From NCBI GenBank assembly GCA_003313425.1, contig NHZP01000094.1, positions 1-64,000 of the forward strand: a stretch of 64,000 bases of DNA, read 5' to 3'. Numbering within the stretch: position 1 is the first letter of the stretch; each line of letters starts with the position of its first letter. The position numbers and the translations under genes were made by a program. The notes under the pieces are model-generated. The model saw nothing but the letters and a program-made list of their open reading frames with translations. It did no database searches and had not been told where the DNA came from. The stretch is from Pseudopyrenochaeta lycopersici. Its lineage: Eukaryota > Ascomycota > Dothideomycetes > Pleosporales > Pseudopyrenochaetaceae. Shown here piece by piece: positions 54,006 to 64,000 of the stretch.

Positions 54006-55329
54006 TCAGCTGCATGGTCTCCGTTGAATCAATTGATAGAACTTACGGGGGATACCTGGCAGTGATAACAAGATGGCGACGACTAGAAGACACAGCCCAA
54101 AGCCCGTTCGACCGTCTCTAGGGTCGATGTCACGGCCCGCCAGCGCTGCCAGCGGCCTTACGAAGAAGTAGGTTTCGAGCGTAGATTGAATGAGGTTGGT
54201 CCACGACCAGCCAATGTCCCCATTACGAGCAGCCTTGATATCGGCTAAGTGGTCTATTGCAGCAGCAGCTAGCGGTAGAGCAGCGAACTCAACAAAACCA
54301 CCGTTTGCAAGTATGGTGTGGTTTGATGTCGAAACTACAGCGAGGGCACGCGCGTGATCTAGGAGACTATGCACGAGGAGAACTGCTCCGGTCTTGAGTG
54401 CACCGAGACAGACGAGCAAGACGAGCCATTCCCGGTTTTGGACGATCTTGTTATTTTTCTGCACCGAGACACAGTCATCTTCTGCTCTTCGCTCGTGTGT
54501 CGCAGCTTTCCAAGCCCCAAAGTAGTAGCTGAAGCCGACATGTAGTATAAGAAACAGGGGAACGCCTTGTGAGATCCACTGGCGGTCACCTAAAGCAATG
54601 GTCAGTAGCAGCAACTTGTTCCGTGCTCTAATACGTACTCTCAATATGCGGAGCCGATACCAATACGGTGACTCCAGCTACTCCTATGAGCCAAGGAGTA
54701 ATTGGCGACTCGATAGTTTGCATTTTGATTCCAGGCAACGCAGTACACAGGCCATGGAACATGAGACACAAGGCCCCTATGACCAACGGTTTTGCATACA
54801 CACTCCCGATTAGAAATCTTTTCGCCGTGGAAGGCGTACTGCCTCTCAAAATTAGTATAGTGAGTGCCAGCTCGGCGAACGGCCCTGTTATAAGGGGTGT
54901 CCTATAGATCAAAAAAGCTAAAAGTCGGTTTGATGCTGATAGTCGCCTAATGTGATTGGTGACGATTGAAGCGCAATCGGCCACGAGTACGACCTTGACA
55001 AGCCCTAACAGGAGAGACAGCAATGGATCGGCCCGGTCTGGTCTGAGCAGCTCAATGGCCACGATAATGACAAGCAGCTGTGAGATCAAGACACGGTGAA
55101 AGGGGGATGTGTCCTGACACATATCTTCCAAAGCGTCCAAAACTACAGTGCCGAGTTCTCTGAGCGAGCCGAGGGTCCCATGAGCACGTTCCGCTAAGAG
55201 CGGTGGTGGTGGGGACTGATACCTAGAACGGCGTAATGGCATGGTGAGAGTCATCCGATGGTGAGAATGGGCCTTCGAATTGGGCCAAACAGGGAGTTTC
55301 GAGGAGGCTTCGGTCTCTTGGATGGGCAA
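54006..55329 (-). CDS. Multi-pass membrane protein of unknown function
   Basis: Two exons, 55329-54639 and 54589-54006, joined by a 49-nt intron (GTACGT...TTTAG) that keeps the frame (HIE-S-DRQW). The start is uncertain: Met at 55329 is the longest, but MPLRRSRYQSPPPPLLAERA is equally possible. Several hydrophobic spans are visible: VLISQLLVIIVAIELL, LLSLLLGLVKVVLVADC, FAELALTILILRG, PWLIGVAGVTVLV, VPLFLILHVGFSYYFGAW, WLVLLVCLGALKTGAVLL and GLCLLVVAILLSLPGI. The C-terminus is basic. I recognise no family. The regular spans, the in-frame intron and the absence of breaks support a real gene. Confidence 0.65.
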
Positions 55330-57590
55330 TGCTCTTTTCGTAAGGGGTGTCGCGGCAGAAAGTAGCGCAAATTGTGCATGGATTTATAGGTGGCCTTGAG
55401 CAACATACACGGTTTTGCTGACTTATCTCGAAACTGAGCGTGTCTTGAATGGTGGATACGATGCTCGTGTCAGGTCCAGATTTCATTGCTCGCAGCTTTA
55501 GCTTAGTGAACTACAAGCTGAACTGCTGACCTACAAGCTAATCCGCTGACATGATGACAGTGGCCCCTAAATAACAGTTGCAAACACCTGTAACATTTCA
55601 GTACACTGAGGATGGTTACGCTCGGGCGCTGAGCGTTAATATGATGTCGCAGGACACGGGTTGTATGCACTGTACAATCGTGACATTGATGCCTACCGGG
55701 TAGTGGAGGTGTCCAATCAGAATGACGCTCTTTAACGTGGCGTCTATGCGCAGGCTTAGTTTAGACCTCGATAGGACATTGCGAACTAAGCTTCCTCTCC
55801 GTGCGGATGCACCAAAAGTTGTACAAACGGCAAGCAGATTGAAGTTATCCTCTCTGGCAGATCTAGCCCAGCGTTGTCCTCTCAACTCATATACCATGAG
55901 ACACCAGTACTTAGCTTTCTTCGGCGTCACCTAGTTGCTAAGATTGACCTTTGATAGCTCAGAGCTTATACAAAGGATATAGACAATCAGCGGAAGTACA
56001 TCGCGACGTTTCGAAAAATTTATTATTTGCGCCTTGAATCGTCCGGGTGATCACAGCTTCCCGTCCTTCGTACGAGGGTTGAGGTTAGGGTTTCGCCACC
56101 ATGGTACAGCACCACACACAGCATCCCGATTACAGCGAGCTATCAACCAAGATGATCTCTACATCGCCATGAGTTGGCTCGGATACGCTGACAGGAGGCG
56201 GCATATATATGAAAAAGGCGACGCTGGTTCATGTCCCATGTCAGCGCGCACCAAAACGGTTCGGGAACGCCTTGCCTAACCGCAGTATTATCGCCTCCGA
56301 TTCATTCTTGCTTTTCCAAGGGGCAGTGTTGACTCTAAGCGAATTGATCCTTGGGTGCTATGCATCTGATCTGTTCCTGTTGTGCAGCGGAAAGAATTGA
56401 CATGATAACATAGCGGAGGGCTGATGCCTAAGTAGCAACCCTTAGGCTCTTCATATCGCCACTAGCCGTCGCGAACCAAGGCACTTTGTACGCTTCAAGA
56501 AGAACACTACCGAACCTTAGCATGGGCTGCCCTATCGGCGCTATGTTGAACCATGATACCCGCTTGCATAATTCTTGCGACCTTACTTGGCATACGGCCT
56601 CCACGCTGAAGTCGATGGGAACCGACACGCTACCAAAACCACGAAAATGAAATTCGTGACAGAAGTCTTGACGCTCGGCTAATCTGTTACCTTGTTTCCG
56701 TCCCGTCAGAAAAAGACTTCAAAGCAGGGACAGCTTTGGGCGGAGAAACTACTCGTCCACAAATACGAGAGCATCTTCGTAATCGCGATATATGTTATTA
56801 CAATGGGTCTTTGTCTGGCACACTCTGTAACAGGAACGTCAGGCACGACCGCGGAGGCGATTAGCTTTGTGGTTGCTAGCGTTGGTTTGAGTGGCTGTGG
56901 GGATCTTCAACACTGTCTCGCCTGCGCACTGGCCCCGGCTATCGTGGCCCTCGCCGGCTAGCGCGTGCAAGGCAGCGGCAAGGCAGTGGCAAACTTGCAC
57001 ACTTTTCATTTCTTCCTCCCCTTGTAACGCAGTGTTCCATGCCAAGCAGCCATCATTGCGGCACTTTCACCTCTGCAGCATAGGTATCGGCTTCCTGGCA
57101 GGTGTGGTGTGAGCCATGCTGGGTGTAACTGTCATCCTTGCACATAATTGGCTTCACGAACCGACAGGCCAGAGCACGAACGTTTACCTGCCGCTTCCCG
57201 GCGATTCATGGTTATCGATGAAGACTGTGTGCCTAGATGGACAGAGCGAGAGTGTGGCGTCCAATCGCACGGCACGGAGCACCGAAGCCAACACTCAGGC
57301 TCTGAGACGCCTATACACTAAGCTGCCGTTACACATCCAGCAATGTTCTGATCAAGAAGTCTCAATAAGAAGCTGATCATGACAGTTGCATTCATTCGAA
57401 CCTCTATAACCAAAACTGAGATTTAGCATGGTTAATCTCGTCTTTGCATCATAGAAGACATGTCATGATCTGGCTAGTGCTAACTTCTGAATTTGCTGAC
57501 TGTCGTCACTGTCATCGCTAAGTCATCGCTAAGTACATGTCACGGAACAAACGAGGTCCGACAGTCAGTCCAAAGAGATTACTTTGTTCA
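55330..57590. other. No supported gene
   Basis: Several short frames (for example 55722-55934 plus, 56034-56279 plus, 56692-56961 plus with two hydrophobic stretches). None has a recognisable domain or supporting splice sites. A minus frame at 55223-55486 could be an extra 5' exon of the membrane protein, but no link can be shown. Confidence 0.4.
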
Positions 57591-58520
57591 AAGACCCACA
57601 TGTATGGGGCCTACTACTGTCAACTTCTGATGCTGCTCATCAGCATATACGTTAGAGATCCACACTTCCAGAGAAAAGACCCACGGGTATCGGGCCTACT
57701 ATTGTCAACTTCTGATGCTGCTCATCAGCATTTATGTTAGAGACCCACACTTTCCTGAGAAAAAAAAATCGCCCTGTTCAAAGACCCACATGTATGGAGC
57801 CTACTATTGTCAACTGCTGATGCTGTTCATCAGCATTTATGTTAGAGACCCACACTTTCCTGAGAAAACAAAATCGCCCTGTTCAAAGACCCACACGTAT
57901 GGAGCCTACTACTGTCAACTGCTGATGCTGCTCTTCAGCATTTACGTTATAGATCCACACTTCCAGAGAAAAGACCCACGGGTATCGGGCCTACTATTGT
58001 CAACTTCTGATGCTGCTCATCAGCATTTATGTTAGAGACCCACACTTTCCTGAGAAAAAAAAATCGCCCTGTTCAAAGACCCACACGTATGGAGCCTACT
58101 ACTGTCAACTGCTGATGCTGCTCTTCAGCATTTACGTTATAGATCCGCACTTCCAGAGAAAAGACCCACGGGTATCGGGCCTACTATTGTCAACTTCTGA
58201 TGCTGCTCATCAGCATTTATGTTAGAGACCCACACTTTCCAGACAAAAAAGATCGCCTTGTTCAAAGACCCACGTGTATCGGGCCTACTACTGCCAACTG
58301 CTGATGCTGCTCTTCAGCATTTACGTTATAGATCCGCACTTTCAGAGAAAAGACCCACGTGTATGGGGCCTACTATTGTCAACTTCTGATGCGGCTCATC
58401 AGCATTTACGTTATAGACCCACACTTTCCAGAGGAAAAAATATCGCCTTGTTCAAAGACCCACATGTATGGGGCATACTACTGTCAACTTCTGATGCGGC
58501 TCATCAGCAATTCATCGCAC
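57591..58520 (+). repeat. Composite tandem array, alternating units of about 85 and 105 bp
   Basis: Ten units start with AAGACCCAC at 57591, 57676, 57781, 57886, 57971, 58076, 58161, 58265, 58350 and 58455. Spacings are 85, 105, 105, 85, 105, 85, 104, 85 and 105. The longer units carry an extra segment around ATCGCC(C/T)TGTTCA. Every unit has a hairpin of the type GCTGATG-CTGCT-CATCAGC and a second GACCCACA motif. The unit lengths do not preserve a reading frame, so the open frames across it are not genes. Confidence 0.93.
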
Positions 58521-59043
58521 GGAAAAGTCTATCTCAGACGCCCATCAGTTAGCCAGTACTCAGGCGCAGCGCCCACTGCTTCTGAGGTGTCGCAGTGACA
58601 CCACGGGCTCAAAGGTCTACATGGCCTTACCTCACCTCTGCGAACTTGCTACAAAGCCTAAGCACTTTCCTCCATGAGATACTGCACCTTATTGAGTGCA
58701 ACGGGAGCTAGTCTGTCCAGTAGACCTCGTCGGCGCCATCATCCGCGGCGCAATAACGCTCGTCCTAAAAATGTAGCATAGAGCTGGGAATAGTAACTTA
58801 GAAATAACAAGCTTACGAGCAATGTACTCATGTAATCGGGAAGTTCATGAGGACCGAGCTATCGAATAGAGCAGAAATGAGAACATAGCAAACGTAAAGA
58901 TCTTTTCCTCCAATCAGCTGATGAGCGAGACCTGTATATCAAAATAGCCACTAGGAGAGAGGTTGAGGCACTCACCGTCCGCAGACCACAGAGCCTAACG
59001 CGTTAAGAGCGAATCACTGTGCATATCCCAACGTACGGCGTCC
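58521..59043. other. No supported gene
   Basis: Spacer between the tandem array and the LINE relic; nothing recognised. Confidence 0.5.
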
Positions 59044-60200
59044 TTGCACCTGGCATCCACACCATTACGATGGATAGGGACAAATTTGAAGATAATAGGA
59101 CCCAAATCTTACACGATCATGCCTCAGATGGAGATAGAGCACATAGGACGCCATCTACCCATGTGCACAGTACTACATAAGAACGTGCGACAACTGGAGA
59201 ATATACGGATAATAAATTGGAGGTTGCTGGATGAGAAGGCCTACACCAAAGTGCTGAAGCAGAGCTTGCCGCCGCCCCGTAGACCGGCAACAAAAGCAGC
59301 ACTAGATAGATACGTTCAAGAGATAGTTACCACAATCAAGTAAGCAAGAGAGAAAACAGTTTCGCAGTCACAGTTGTCATCTCGGTAACGAGGGCTGGGT
59401 GGACCGAGGAGTGCAGAGTTGTGCTTGCACGGGTGGAGGGACAAAAGAGGATGCATAGCCTGTGTAACACGGAAGAGTCATGGGAAGCGTACCATAGAAC
59501 TGGAACCCACAAAGCAAGAACAGTTCGAAAAGCAATGATAGATGTGCACAAAGATTGCGTAAGAAAGGCAGCAAAGTCGCCGGAAAAGCTGTGGAGATTG
59601 CACATAAAGTTCAGGAATTGTTGGATACGGAGCGGGCTGTGACGTTCCGATAAATACCGGTCCAGTAGGCTTTCTAGGAACCGAAACTGCCGACAAGCCA
59701 CCAAGAAGGCCACCGGGTGAAGAGACGCACCGCCTTGATTCCATTCACTCAGATCGACCATAATGAGATGGTGCAAAGTACAGAATGAACGAGCATGAAG
59801 AGCCAAGTGACGAGCAGATGCAGAAAGGTCGAGCGACATACAGACACACGCCGATGCCCACCAAGAAGGTGCTCCAGCTACATGAGGGCTAGAGAGCGCG
59901 CTGCTGGTGCAGCTGCGAACCGAGAAGATTGAGTTGAACGACTTGCTCTCTTGCCGAAGAGTGCCGGGCATCGCTAACCCTTGTGGCGACTGCCCAGAGC
60001 GATGAGACACCGCCATTCATGTCCTCTTTCGCTGCAGGGAGTGCAAGGACCTCCGGAACAGGATGTTCGGCAACCCCTCTGACGACACGACCTCCAGACC
60101 ATCCTGAGCGAGCACAGCTAGCCACCCAAACTATCGAGTTTACAGAGCATACGAAGATTATTGGGCAAGCGGGTATCAGATACGCTTAAAAGACAGGCGA
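59044..60200 (+). mobile_element. Tad-like LINE relic with the reverse transcriptase deleted
   Basis: Plus-strand frames, shifted relative to each other, read first the post-endonuclease linker (PPRRPATKAALDRYVQEIV; AMIDVHKDCVRKAAKSPEKL; WRLHIKF) up to about 59635. They then jump to the C-terminal part (SALLVQLRTEKIELNDLL; CRRVPGIANPCGDCPE; HVLFRCRECKDLRNRMFGNP) at about 59895-60080, with a possible tail to 60200. The whole RT and most of the RNase H are missing in between. Frameshifts and stops show long inactivity. The large antisense frame 59336-60016 is a shadow. Confidence 0.8.
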
Positions 60201-60330
60201 GCGCTGGTGAGGAACTGGAGGTATCGCGGTCGCAACACACGAGACAAAGCGCCTCTACGAGCCTCAAAATGATACCGGTAACGTGCTGGATACCAAGCTC
60301 AAAACTTCAACACCACATAACTCCCCCAAT

Positions 60331-60560
60331 ATGGATTCAATGGAGGCTGCGCTTGCAGCTATAGATGCTTTAAAGCCTGGAGAAAAGATTAATTATACTC
60401 AGGTTGCAGCACAGCATGGTATACAGCGAAGGACGCTCAGCCGGAGACACCAGGGCGTATGCTCCTCACTCAACACCAAGGCAGAAAATCAACTGGCTCT
60501 CCACCCACGTCAAGAGCAGGAGCTTGTATGGTACATAGAGCGCCTTACAAGGCAAGTCTA
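60331..60560 (+). pseudogene. N-terminal fragment of another pogo-type transposase
   Basis: Starts MDSMEAALAAIDALKPGEKI and contains the psq-type HTH (NYTQVAAQHGIQRRTLSRRH) and the start of the CENP-B-like HTH (RQEQELVWYIERLT), then diverges near 60560. The motif set matches a different subfamily from elements 1 and 2. No catalytic part follows. It lies between the LINE relic and the next pogo element. Confidence 0.8.
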
Positions 60561-60717
60561 TGATTCGAAATTTTGGCTCCCAAATAGGAAAAAAAAATTG
60601 AGTTTGGCGTGTGACGTCCCCGTTCATCACGCCCGTCAACCTCGTTAAGCGAGCGCTGCACCCCACCAGTTTACGCACCCCACCAAGTTTACGTACCCCA
60701 TCTCATCTCAACGTACA

Positions 60718-62310
60718 ATGGCTCCACACAAAGTTACTCAATTATCTTCAAATGAAGCAGATATTCAGCTTGCTATCTTCTCTATTAATACCAACAAGAT
60801 ATAAGGCAATCGTGCTGCTGCTACAGTCTATAACGTGTCCGACACAACCCTCCGCCGCCGCCGCGCTGGGAAGCCTGCCTGACGCGATTGCCAGCCCAAC
60901 TCAAAGAAGCCCACCCAGGTAGAGGAGGTAATACTGTAGCATATACATGAGTTGGATCTGCGTGGATCTGCGCCCACGTACGCAGATATACGTGATATGG
61001 CTAGTAAGCTGCTGGCTGCGCGCGGCGCAGGCCGGGTTGGGCAGAAGTGACCATCCAACTTTGTTAAGCGGACAGATAGTCTTACGACACGCTTTAATCG
61101 GCCGTACGATAGGCAGAGAGCTCTATGCGAGGACCCAGCCCTAATCAGCAACTGTTTAAGCTCGTGAAGCAGACAAAGGCCAAGTACGGTATCTGCGACG
61201 AGGACGTCTATAACTTTGACGAGGCTGGCTTTATATTGGACAAGATCACAACTCAGCTTGTTGTGACAAGGTCAGAGAAGAGAGGTCGGCCAAAGGCTGT
61301 TCAGCCAGGTAGTCGTGAGTGGGTAAAATTGATTCAAGTAATTAATGCTGCTGGCTGGACAGTCCCACCCTTCTTTATCTTTGCTGGCAAGCATCACTTG
61401 TCTGCCTGGTACAGGGAAGATGCTATCCCACGCGACTGGGTTATTGCATTCAGTGACAACGGCTGGACAACTAACAAGCTTTGGAGTAGAGCCGCTGAAG
61501 CACTTTGATTCTTATACAAAGATGAGGGCAGTAGGTGCGCGTCGACTGCTTATCCTTGATGGTCATGAGAGCCATCACTCTCTATATGCCACCTCACTCA
61601 TTTCATCCGCTGCAGCCTCTTGACGTTGGCTGCTTCTCTCTTCTTAAGAAGGCGTACAGTCGTCAGATTGAGAACCTGATCAAGAGCCATATCAATCACG
61701 TCACCAAGCTTGCGTTTCTACCAGCCTTCAAGGCAGCCTTTAATCAATCGTTCACAGCAGCCAATATCTGCTCAGCCATTCAAGGCGCAGGCCTTGTCCC
61801 TCTCCAGCCAGACGTTGTCCTATCAAAGCTAGATATACAGCTGCGTACGCCTTCGCTAGCTGCTCTACCAGAGGCTGTTTGGGAGGCTCGAACACCAAAC
61901 AACGTACGTGAGCTTGAGGCTCAATCAACTCTTATTCGTGAGCGCATTCGCCAGCATAAGAGCTCGTTACCAGTCTCAGTTATTGTCGCAATCAAACCAG
62001 CTTGAAAAGGGTGCAGAGGTTATAATGCTCTCAGCTGAGCTGATCCGCGATCGGATTACCAACCTTGAGAGAGCCAACAAGGCAGCGTCAGAGCGGAGGC
62101 AGCGCAAGAAAAAGTGGTTCCAGAAGCGAGGAGTCTTAACAATGGGAGCTGGAGAGGATATACTTGCTCAACGAGAGGCTGATTAGCAGATTGCTCATGA
62201 GCAGCGTCAAAGGTGGTGAGCAATCAGGCGTCAGCCGCCAGGTTCTTGCGCGCTGTAAGAAGTGTAGAGAGCCTGGGCACAACTCACGTACATGTAAAAA
62301 AGATACTTAA
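60718..62310 (+). pseudogene. Transposase of the degenerate pogo element
   Basis: ATG at 60718 (MAPHKVTQLSSNEADIQLAI), then a stop at about 60811. The psq and CENP-B HTH regions continue in shifted frames. The catalytic part reads YNFDEAGFILDK (first Asp), RRLLILDGHESHHSL (second Asp), then a deletion and shift, then PLQPLDVGCFSLLKKAY (third Asp). The C-terminus ends in a CCHC knuckle (CKKCREPGHNSRTC). Catalytic acids survive but the frame has several stops and shifts and an internal deletion near 61600. Closest in sequence to pogo element 1. Confidence 0.85.
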
Positions 62311-62372
62311 GGCACTGCTTAATCTATTCTATCAATATCTATATACTGGCTTGTGATGTGGTTGAGTTGTAT

Positions 62373-62420
62373 GCTCAAAGAGTTGCTCAAAGAGTTGCTC
62401 AAAGAGTTGCGCAAAGATGG
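62373..62420 (+). repeat. 12-bp tandem repeat near the pogo right end
   Basis: GCTCAAAGAGTT three times perfectly, then GCGCAAAGATGG. It lies directly inside the right TIR, where transposase-binding repeats are often found. Confidence 0.9.
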
Positions 62421-62689
62421 TGGGGTGCGGCACTCGCTTCTCCAGCATTAAACAGGAATAGTAGATTATGAAAAAAAAAACATAAGCAGGTACATCATTC
62501 CTTGAGGCGAAATGTACATGGTCGTAGATGGAAGCCAGATCACGCAGAGTCAAGGGGACAGTTAGCTATAGTGGTTCCGTTGGGAAGTTGGGCGTGCTGA
62601 TTTGTGCGGCGAAGATTTGGCTGTCTGGCCAATCCCTTGCTTCTAGGCATAACTGCAAAAAAATCATATCAAATCACAAGCACTTACGC

Positions 62690-62940
62690 TCGAGACCCGC
62701 AATTACAGATTTTTTTTTAAATTTCTCTTGGTCGTTGCCATCTGCTTATGCTTGCTATAAGCATTTTCAAGGACCCACATATGCCAGGCTTAGCGGTTGA
62801 TTTTTGCTTATGCTTGCCACAAGCATCTGCTCATGGAACCATTGAGTTCGAGCGTCAAGCCAGGAAGATGAATGACTCCAAGGATCCCCACAGACTAGGC
62901 GAGATTGTGGCTTATTTGTTATACTTACTGCAAGCATAGG
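62690..62940 (+). repeat. Degenerate repeats with the architecture of the 57.6-kb array
   Basis: Around 62745-62785 a hairpin (TGCTTATGCTTGCTATAAGCA) is followed by TTCAAGGACCCACATATG. A second hairpin-like TGCTTATGCTTGCCACAAGCA follows at about 62806-62826, and ATACTTACTGCAAGCAT at about 62920-62936. Hairpin plus TTCAAxGACCCACAT is the same order as in the 85/105-bp units, although the hairpin sequence differs. Confidence 0.5.
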
Positions 62941-63049
62941 AGTTCGAACAAGCCGTTGTTACATTTCGTCTATGCTCAGCAATATTACCTACACAGCCAG
63001 TCCTGGATAACACTCTGCAACGCTCGATAGTGCCACACACAGCACCTCC

Positions 63050-63798
63050 ATGGCTTACCGAAAGTACAAAACCAAGGCGGAGCAAGTAGAAGCACGGAAA
63101 GTGCAAAACAAAAGAGCCGCACAGAGATACAGGGAGAAGAGGTACGTTCTCGACCAGTGCTTAACGGTCTGACCGCGATTTCCTCTGACTGAAGCAGGAT
63201 GGCTGAGAAGGAAGATCACGTGACCGTCCAAACAGAATCACACCCGAACACCGATAATGACGATGAAAGGCTCGAAGGGATTTCAAGGAAAGTTGACTGC
63301 CCCGACCAAAGAGTGGAAAAGGCACCAGGGAAAGCTGAATGCCCCGAAAGTGAATGGGAGCTTCCGGAACACCCAAGCTCAAGGCTCATGGTGGAGATGA
63401 AGTTGGCTCGCATGAAGAAAGATGTCCAAGATATAGTGAACATCCTGCAGAACACTACCGACCTATCCCTGAAACAGTACGTGACGGACCAACGTCCATG
63501 CATTCAGCACACGGTAATCACACTTCAGGCCCTCCAAGGTGACGGGCCTGATTCGACAGCAGCTTCGGTTGAAGGGGATATCACCGGTTCAAACGTGAGC
63601 AGCACTGCACAACCCCCTGCTCATCTCAGTCCTATCTCTGATTCTCCTCCTCGCTCTTCTTCGGCCTTGGAGGTGTTGGGCCCATCTCATGAAGAGATTC
63701 TCCGGAGCTTGGAGGCAGAGGTACAGCAGCAGAAAGTCCATAACTCCGTGGCATGGAACTACACTAGAAAGAATCTTAATTTGTATATCTGTGTTTGA
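63050..63798 (+). CDS. bZIP-like transcription factor
   Basis: Exon 1 is 63050-63141 and exon 2 is 63198-63798, with a 56-nt intron (GTACGT...AAGCAG); 230 residues. The basic region spans the splice: ARKVQNKRAAQRYREKR then MAEKED. It contains the N-x3-A-Q-R-x-R core of fungal bZIP proteins, so it should bind DNA in the nucleus. The heptad leucines expected after the basic region are weak. Instead the next 60 residues are acidic with EKAPGKAECPE-like repeats, and helices resume at about residue 95 (MVEMKLARMKKDVQDIVNIL). The C-terminus (SLEAEVQQQKVHNS) may continue in an unrecognised exon beyond 63798. Confidence 0.72.
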
Positions 63799-64000
63799 TA
63801 GACACTACTCATAAAATTAGTATAATTCATTACTAGCGTCCGGGAATGCAACATAAATTGGCGAGTACTGTCTGCGCGCTACATCCCTTCATCTTTTCAA
63901 GACCATTCCTAAGCGCCATGTGTCTCTTTGCAACGTGATCTGGGAAAGCAACACGGTACGTGGCATGGTCTATATGATAGGCGTCCTTAGTGCTCCCCGC

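Larger units (their letters stand above)
60648..62438 (+). mobile_element. Degenerate pogo-type element, about 1.79 kb
   Basis: The left end AGCGAGCGCTGCACCCCACCA (after TA at 60646-60647) is matched in reverse complement by AGCGAGTGCCGCACCCCACCA at 62418-62438, an imperfect 21-bp TIR. The right TA has changed to TC. Inside is a transposase with many breaks. Just inside the right end are three copies of GCTCAAAGAGTT and a fourth degenerate one. Confidence 0.8.

Noticed and set aside
57591..58520. CRISPR-like alternation of repeats and spacers
   Set aside because: The whole unit is repeated, there are no unique spacers, and the context is eukaryotic.
57537..58598. Long open frames with a repeated MYGAYYCQLLMLL-like peptide, suggesting a repeat protein
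   Set aside because: They come from the 85/105-bp tandem array. The 190-bp composite period is not a multiple of three, so the peptide appears in shifted frames with no conserved start or stop. It is a DNA repeat, not a gene.
59336..60016. 226-codon minus-strand frame
   Set aside because: It is antisense to LINE coding remains on the plus strand, which carry recognisable family motifs.

Overview
The window looks like a transposon-rich accessory region of a filamentous ascomycete. Introns are short (mostly 42-61 nt, GT...AG, usually with a CTAAC or CTGAC branch-like motif). The protein families are typically fungal: Zn(II)2Cys6 regulator, fungal GH18 chitinase, 2EXR/F-box-like protein, NACHT/NB-ARC plus TPR fragments, RING-patatin, GPR1/FUN34/YaaH transporter. 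The transposons are of fungal type: Fot1/pogo, Tc1/mariner, hAT, Ty1/Copia and Tad-like LINE. The TIR element at 24165-26026 measures 1862 bp and the Copia element at 48215-53459 measures 5245 bp. These are close to the sizes I remember for Molly and Elsa of Parastagonospora nodorum, so that species or a Pleosporales relative is a reasonable guess. This rests on memory only and no search was run.

Layout. 0-11 kb: a truncated pogo piece at the left edge, a small secreted SnoaL/NTF2-like protein, two LINE scraps, a multi-exon Zn(II)2Cys6 regulator, scrambled NLR (NB-ARC and TPR) debris and a frameshifted 2EXR protein. 11-12.5 kb: a complete Tc1/mariner element with an intact DD34E transposase. 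13.3-18.8 kb: a large secreted GH18 chitinase of the killer-toxin-like type, broken by two single-base frameshifts. 19.1-26 kb: a nested transposon complex. A pogo element carries a hAT element with a perfect 8-bp target duplication and a 476-bp MITE, and a second pogo element adjoins it. 26.5-28.1 kb: a thioester-reductase reading frame running into an antisense fragment of a Pho80-type cyclin gene. 29.2-30.9 kb: an intact pogo element with TIRs of about 83 bp.

31-44 kb is gene-poor. It holds a GPR1/FUN34/YaaH transporter (3 exons), an unknown protein with a (DDE)n tail encoded by a 9-bp repeat, and a small protein consisting essentially of a chromo shadow domain. 44.3-47.4 kb: a RING plus patatin-like phospholipase. 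48.2-53.5 kb: a complete Copia retrotransposon with identical 175-bp LTRs; gag and pol share one frame, separated only by a UGA in the leaky UGA-CUA context. 54-55.3 kb: a multi-pass membrane protein. 57.6-58.5 kb: a composite 85/105-bp tandem array with hairpins. 59-62.4 kb: a LINE relic lacking its RT, a pogo N-terminal scrap and a degenerate pogo element. 63.0-63.8 kb: a bZIP-like regulator.

The genes do not form one obvious pathway. Mobile elements and their debris dominate, and host-like genes lie between them. Several of these carry single-base frame breaks, which could be real decay or indel errors in the assembly.
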